Shown here in pieces: positions 59,516 to 64,000 of a stretch of DNA of 64,000 bases (positions within the stretch are counted from its first letter, which is position 1; every line of letters begins with the position of its first letter). Under the pieces are notes generated by a model. The model was not told where the DNA came from and did no database searches. It was given only the letters and a program-made list of their open reading frames with translations. Both the position numbers and the translations under genes were made by a program. The stretch lies in NCBI GenBank assembly GCA_032358165.1, contig JAALGY010000037.1:1079001-1143000 (forward strand). The letters are read 5' to 3'. The stretch is from Diplosphaera chodatii (taxonomy: Eukaryota; Chlorophyta; Trebouxiophyceae; Prasiolales; Stichococcaceae).

Positions 59516-60892
59516 TAGCTGCAGCGTCGTCAGACATGTCAACACAACGCCGGCAGCACGTTCAAGCGCTGGGGCCTGAGGCCCTGCAGTGTATAAGTGG
59601 GCTGCGGTGATTGGATGCGTGCTGAACCCTGTCTGTGCGTGGCATGCAACGCTGTGCTGCCAGGTCACAGCAGCATCAAACGTGCCAATATGCACCGGCA
59701 GTGTGCAAAGAGTTGCAGGAGTGCGACTCTGATGTCGTGTGGTGGCTGACGACACCTGCGCTGTGTGCCACATGCACCTGCTGTCCAGCTGCACAATCAC
59801 CTAACCTGACGATGGCTGGCTGATCATATGTGCCCAGAAGCCCACATGCCATTGGCAAGGCGCGCGCATCATGAGCATGCTCTTGGCTACGACAGCACCA
59901 ACAGGTCTTGAACTGACACTTTGGCCCCAAAATAATCGAGTTTCCATTGGTATACGTGCTGCCAGGTTGTAACCTACAAAGGACAAGGCAGTACAGTAGT
60001 CACATTTGATCACAGTGGGCACGTGCTGATCTGAGCTTGGTCCAGTAGCTGCAGCTACACCTCTGCCCCCTACGCAAATGCTCAACAGAAGGCACGTCGC
60101 AGCTGGATCTGGCAGCCGCAGGACGTGCTGCACATCAAGGTGAGTATTTTGCACGTGCTTGTGGCGTGATGTTTCTCTCTGCACGCGTGCACGCAACAGC
60201 TGCATGAAGGTCTGAGGCCAAATCGCTAAAGACTGCACGCAATATGTTAAGCATAATAACTGAAGGACCGCACAGCGCAGACCGCGCAGCCGTTAGGCCG
60301 AATGCGCGGTGCAGAACTCACGGTTTTGCCCCTGATGAGGCACCATACTGTTGCTTCAAGTGGTGACAAATCTATTCGAGGCACTGCCAGACGGCTATCA
60401 GCACCATGCAGCTTGTCTGTAACAGGAGGAACTTAGACGGTAGGGTGGTATCACTCGGCAGTCCAAATGCAAACGCACCTCGGGACCGGGTTGTTCGGCC
60501 GAGCCCTACCGACCGTACTGCAGCCGGCTTGCAGGTCATGTGCCTGACGCATGGCCGGCAGGCAGCGTCGTGCCCTTCACACGTACAAAGCAGTGGAATC
60601 ATAAGTAAAGTCCATCAGCCGATCGAGCTTCTGCCGCGCACACCGCCGGCCCCAAGCGCATAGTGATTGTTGACAGCGTGCCGTCGGTATGCCATACGAC
60701 TCGTGTCGGCAGGTCACAGCTGTTGCAAACAAGATGTGACATGTCTGAGACATGCAATTTCATGCAGTATGACGGGAAAGCTGGATTGCCAAAGGTGAAA
60801 CTGCGTGAATGGTGGCTTGCAGGCGCGGGGTGCCACGCCGTCTGATCATGCCGGCTTCTGCCCGCCGCCCTGTGGCGCGCAGCAGCCCAGCA
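59516..60892. other. Intergenic between cluster copies 3 and 4
   Basis: About 1.4 kb without a recognisable gene; GC content is clearly lower than in the exons. The last 90 bases hold the shared GGCTTGCAGGCGC acceptor-like motif and an in-frame upstream ATG at 60848 (MPASARRPVARSSPA) before the signal-peptide methionine. Confidence 0.4.
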
Positions 60893-63800
60893 ATGTGGCA
60901 GCTGGCTGTACTGCTGATCGCTGCGGGCAGTTTGCCCGCCCTCGACGCCGCAGGTAGGCGCACTTGCCCACGAAATCCGTTGGCGCCAGCCGCAGCATCC
61001 TGCTGCTCGTGGGGACTGCTTCCTCGGCACCATAACTGCACTCTGACTCTACGATGCCCGCCTGCTGATCTTGCCAGCAACTGACAAGACCCAGCCGCTT
61101 CGATGTGCTGCCGCCTGCAGTGGCCGGCCCAGGCCAGCAGCCTGGACCACGGGGAACGGTCGTGCCGTGCCCCAGGGGCACCGCCAAGCGCGGCCGCGGC
61201 AACTTCGCCTGCTCCAGGTGATGAGGCACAGCGGCTGTTGTGCGCTTCGCCGGAATAAGAGCGTATTCAAGCTCAGATGGAGTCACTCCAGATTGAATCT
61301 GACTGCGGAAGCTTTCCGACGCAGGTGCCTTGGCACCGCTGATGGCGGCGAGCGCTTCCAGCCGGGCAAAGGAGCCACGGCCTGCGCCGTGTGCCACGGC
61401 CAGGTGACGGACGCGGCGCGCACCCGCTGCATCGCCGGCCCGGGCTACCAGCCGGGCCCCGACGGCGTGCCCGGGGTGCGGCCGCTCCCGTCCGCTGACA
61501 TTGATTCACCCTGGGCAATGCCTGCGTATCACCAACCAAGTTGCGAAATGGCTAGCTGCACCCAAGGCTGCTCTCGCTGCTGACTTGGCTTCTGCGACTG
61601 TATTCACATCGCACACCTGAGCACCGAATGTCAGGCATCTCAGCATCGCCGCCTGTGATTCCTCATCTTCATCAAGCGCAGAGGCACAATCATGTCTGCG
61701 GCACTGCTGTGCTGACACAATGTGCGCGCAACTGCGATGCAGCCGTGCCACGAGGGCCTGGCCAAGGCCGGGCCCGGCACCTTCAACTGCCAGCCGTGCG
61801 ACCGCTATGTGAACGGCAACAACTACTTCACCCCCTTCAAGGCCTCAACCAAATGCTACGAGTGCCCTGCCGGCGGCTTCGTCCCGGGCGACTACGCATC
61901 GTGCGCCCCCGGGTGGGTGCTGCACAGCAGTGTGGCACGTCCACGGTGCTGCGGTCTGGCAAGCTCTGCTGTGCCATGGGTATCAAACTCAGATTTGCCA
62001 CTTTGCGGCACAGCAGTAGCATGACTTTCGGCCTTGCTCTCAACCGGCTGAACCCACTGACAGCACTGTCAAGCTGCGCTTAGCTGCTGGAGTACATACT
62101 GCTCCCTCATTCTGCAGGCCGGGCTGGCAGCCTGGACCCAACAAGCTGCCGGTCCCATGCGCAAGGGGCACCGTGAAGGGCGGCGTCGGCAGCTACAAGT
62201 GAGTGCCCCCAGAGCTTTGGGAGCATGCAGCTCAGCAATGCTGCTCTTGCCCGGCGTCTGTGCGCCTGCAATCCACTCCACATGTCAGGTGGTGTCAGCA
62301 GCAGGGCGGAAAGCTCTGCACTGCACATCCTCCATCCTCGGTCACATACTGATGGCTCAGTTCAACACCCAGCTGTGTGACCGGGCATCATGGCCAACAG
62401 TCACTCTCTCGGGCTGCTGCGCCCTCATACAAGCCTACCTGGGTGACGCACCTGCAGGTGCATCCCGTGCAACGGCAACGGAGCTCGCGGCTGGCCGAGG
62501 TACGGGCCAGATGAGGCGGGGACCGCCTGCCTGGAGTGCCCCGGAGTCCCCGACGGCGGCGATGTGATTGATGACCGCTCCACGTGCATCCCCGGCCCGG
62601 GTGAGTGACATTCAGACGCTCAGCACGCCTCCTGTTTAACGTTCCTGAGACCCCGATGCGCTAGCTTGCTGGGACTGCTGGTTCACTGAGAATGCCCACT
62701 GGGCATGCCGACTGCCCACTGGGGATGCTGGTCGGACTGGCATGCTTGGACACTTTTTGGACAGTCTTGAAGGGTTGCAGCAAAGCGCGGCAGACATGTG
62801 GTACTGTTGCTCAGGGTACGAGCCAAGTGCGCCCCTCGGCCGCATGGCGCCCTGCCAGCCCGGCACCGCCAAAGCGGGCACCGGCACCTACCTGTGCGTG
62901 CGGCTTGACCAGTTTTCAGATGTGACTGCCGGCATATCTGTGCTTCTATTTGACCTGACATCGGCACGTGCACCTACTGCCACTGTGAACCTGACCAGCT
63001 GCGCTAAGGGTTGTGGTGAATAGCGTGCTGTGGCGAACACCGTCATGCTGAAGGACAAGTGCTCATGCGCAGGTGCGGCGACTGCGACGGCCTGGGACCC
63101 AATGGTGGACAGCGCTACCAGCCCGGTACCAACGCCACCGAGTGCCTGGAGTGGTGCGTATGACGGCTGACTCTTTCAGCATGGCACTGCACACCCTCCA
63201 CATGTATGTATTGGTGTCAAGCCTTGATGCAGTGATTCTGACCCTGAGACGGTCGGCTTGCTTAGGGTGCCGTCGTACTCGCCGCATAGTGCATCTCAAA
63301 TTCAGCATTGCTTCCTGCAGCCCACCTGGCGGCACCGTCAATGTAGCCCGCACCACCTGCAGTGAGTCCAGACATGTAGTGCGCCTGTCATGTGCTCATG
63401 TGCTGGGGAGCTGCTGTTGACCTGTAGATCTGGAGATGTGGCAAGGCAGGCATTTGACACTGCGCAACAGCAAGCGTCACTCAATACGTGATGTCCCTGC
63501 GCGTTGATGTTGCAGCGCCACCCAGCCCGCCGCCGCCGCTGCTGTCGCCAAGCCCGCCACCAGCGAAGGTCAGCCCGCCGTCCCCGCCGCCTGACGCGTC
63601 GCCATCACCACCCCCCAACCCAACGCCCTCACCACCCCCCAACCCACCGCCCTCACCGCCCCCCAACCTACCGCCCTCACCGCCCCCCAACCCACCGCCC
63701 TCACCACCCCCCAACCCACCGCCCTCACCGCCCCCCAACCCACCGCCCTCACCACCCCCCAACCCACCGCCCTCACCACCCCCCAACCCACCGCCCTCAC

Positions 63801-64000
63801 CGCCTCCGGCGCCGCCCCCAAGGTGCAGCCTGTCATGCCTCATACAGATCTGACTGCAACCCGGACATCTGGATATCGGGGCATCTGCTCGGATGTATGA
63901 ACAGGTGTGTATACATGAAATGAACGGTGCTGCTATGTCTCTGCAGCCCGCCCCCAGTGCCGCCCCCCTCACCGCCGCCATCACCCCCACCCAGCCCGCC
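60893..64000 (+). CDS. Cluster copy 4 (3' truncated by window): secreted Cys-rich protein with NPPPSPPP repeats
   Basis: Exon 1 (60893-60953, 61 nt) encodes MWQLAVLLIAAGSLPALDAA, a signal peptide; an in-frame ATG lies 45 bases upstream. Exon 2 (from about 61120) gives VAGPGQQPGPRGTVVPCPRG. Exon 3 gives GGERFQPGKGATACAVCHGQ with RTRCIAGPGYQPGPDG (61340-61465). Then follow PCHEGLAKAGPGTFNCQPCD (61743), STKCYECPAGGFVPGDYASC (61846), VPCAKGTVKGGVGSYK (62153), ARGWPRYGPDEAGTACLECP (62488), PCQPGTAKAGTGTYL (62850), NGGQRYQPGTNATECLEW (63104) and PPGGTVNVARTTC (63321). The Pro-rich exon begins at 63515 in the same phase as copy 3. It contains eight 24-bp NPPPSPPP units. A donor at about 63821 splices in frame into another Pro-rich exon (63946 to the window end), so the gene continues past 64000; reading through instead stops at about 63853. 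This is the least damaged copy and the best reference for the family. Confidence 0.85.
63617..63808. repeat. Eight 24-bp units encoding NPPPSPPP in cluster copy 4
   Basis: Unit AACCCACCGCCCTCACCGCC plus CCCC, repeated eight times with only single-base changes, mostly A/G at the third position of one Pro codon. The near-identity of the units indicates a recent expansion. Confidence 0.92.

Noticed and set aside
59218..59610. Ala/Val-rich plus-strand frame over the copy 3 tail
   Set aside because: The upstream exon ends in phase 1, which places the tail in the Ser-Pro frame, matching copies 1 and 4.
63481..63990. Gly-rich 169-codon minus-strand frame (GGGEGGGL repeats)
   Set aside because: It is the antisense of the Pro-rich tail of cluster copy 4; splice phase and the paralogues support the Pro frame.

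Overview
The window is nuclear DNA of a eukaryote, very probably a GC-rich green alga (Chlorophyta). The genes are split into many short GC-rich exons by GT..(T)GCAG introns. The gene set is plant-like: TIC22, a phytyl-ester-synthase-like acyltransferase, a carotenoid-desaturase-like enzyme, a plant-type Fused kinase and secreted Pro-rich wall-type proteins. One intron carries a TTTAGGG-type telomeric repeat. No prokaryotic genes, CRISPR array, rRNA, tRNA or intact transposon was recognised. The species cannot be named from the sequence alone.

Layout: 0.5-8.4 kb (+) Fused/TIO-type kinase with an ARM/HEAT-like C-terminus; 9.1-11.7 kb (+) inositol-tetrakisphosphate 1-kinase; 12.4-15.7 kb (-) MRM1-type SpoU rRNA 2'-O-methyltransferase with an RGG/RD-rich N-terminus; 16.1-21.8 kb (-) BRE1/HUB histone H2B ubiquitin ligase; 22.4-25.0 kb (+) TIC22; 25.3-27.4 kb (-) TFIIA large subunit; 27.7-33.2 kb (+) phytyl ester synthase-like hydrolase/acyltransferase; 33.7-37.8 kb (-) phytoene/zeta-carotene desaturase-like FAD oxidoreductase; 38.8-39.9 kb (-) probable F-box/LRR gene; 40.75-47.75 kb (+) ADA2 coactivator.

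The last 15 kb (48.9-64.0 kb, +) is the accessory-looking part: a head-to-tail cluster of four paralogous genes spaced about 4 kb apart. Each encodes a signal peptide starting MW(K/Q)L, four Cys-rich repeats of about 65 residues resembling ephrin-receptor-like/GCC2-GCC3 modules, and, in three of the four, a Ser-Pro-rich tail like those of hydroxyproline-rich algal wall proteins. The copies share exon boundaries and intron phases but are diverging. Copy 2 has lost the Pro-rich tail and carries an 86-bp exonic tandem duplication that either breaks the frame or has created a new GT-AG intron. Copy 3 has a GC instead of GT at the first donor. Copy 1 uses an earlier exon-2 acceptor. Copy 4 has a fresh 24-bp repeat expansion and runs off the window.

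Apart from the tandem cluster the neighbours are ordinary single genes that do not form one pathway. Three take part in chromatin or transcription (BRE1, TFIIA, ADA2), three are probably plastid proteins (TIC22, the PES-like enzyme, the desaturase-like enzyme), and two pairs are divergently transcribed from short shared upstream regions. Gene limits are first coding ATG to stop; internal exons were inferred by eye from reading frame, splice signals and family conservation.
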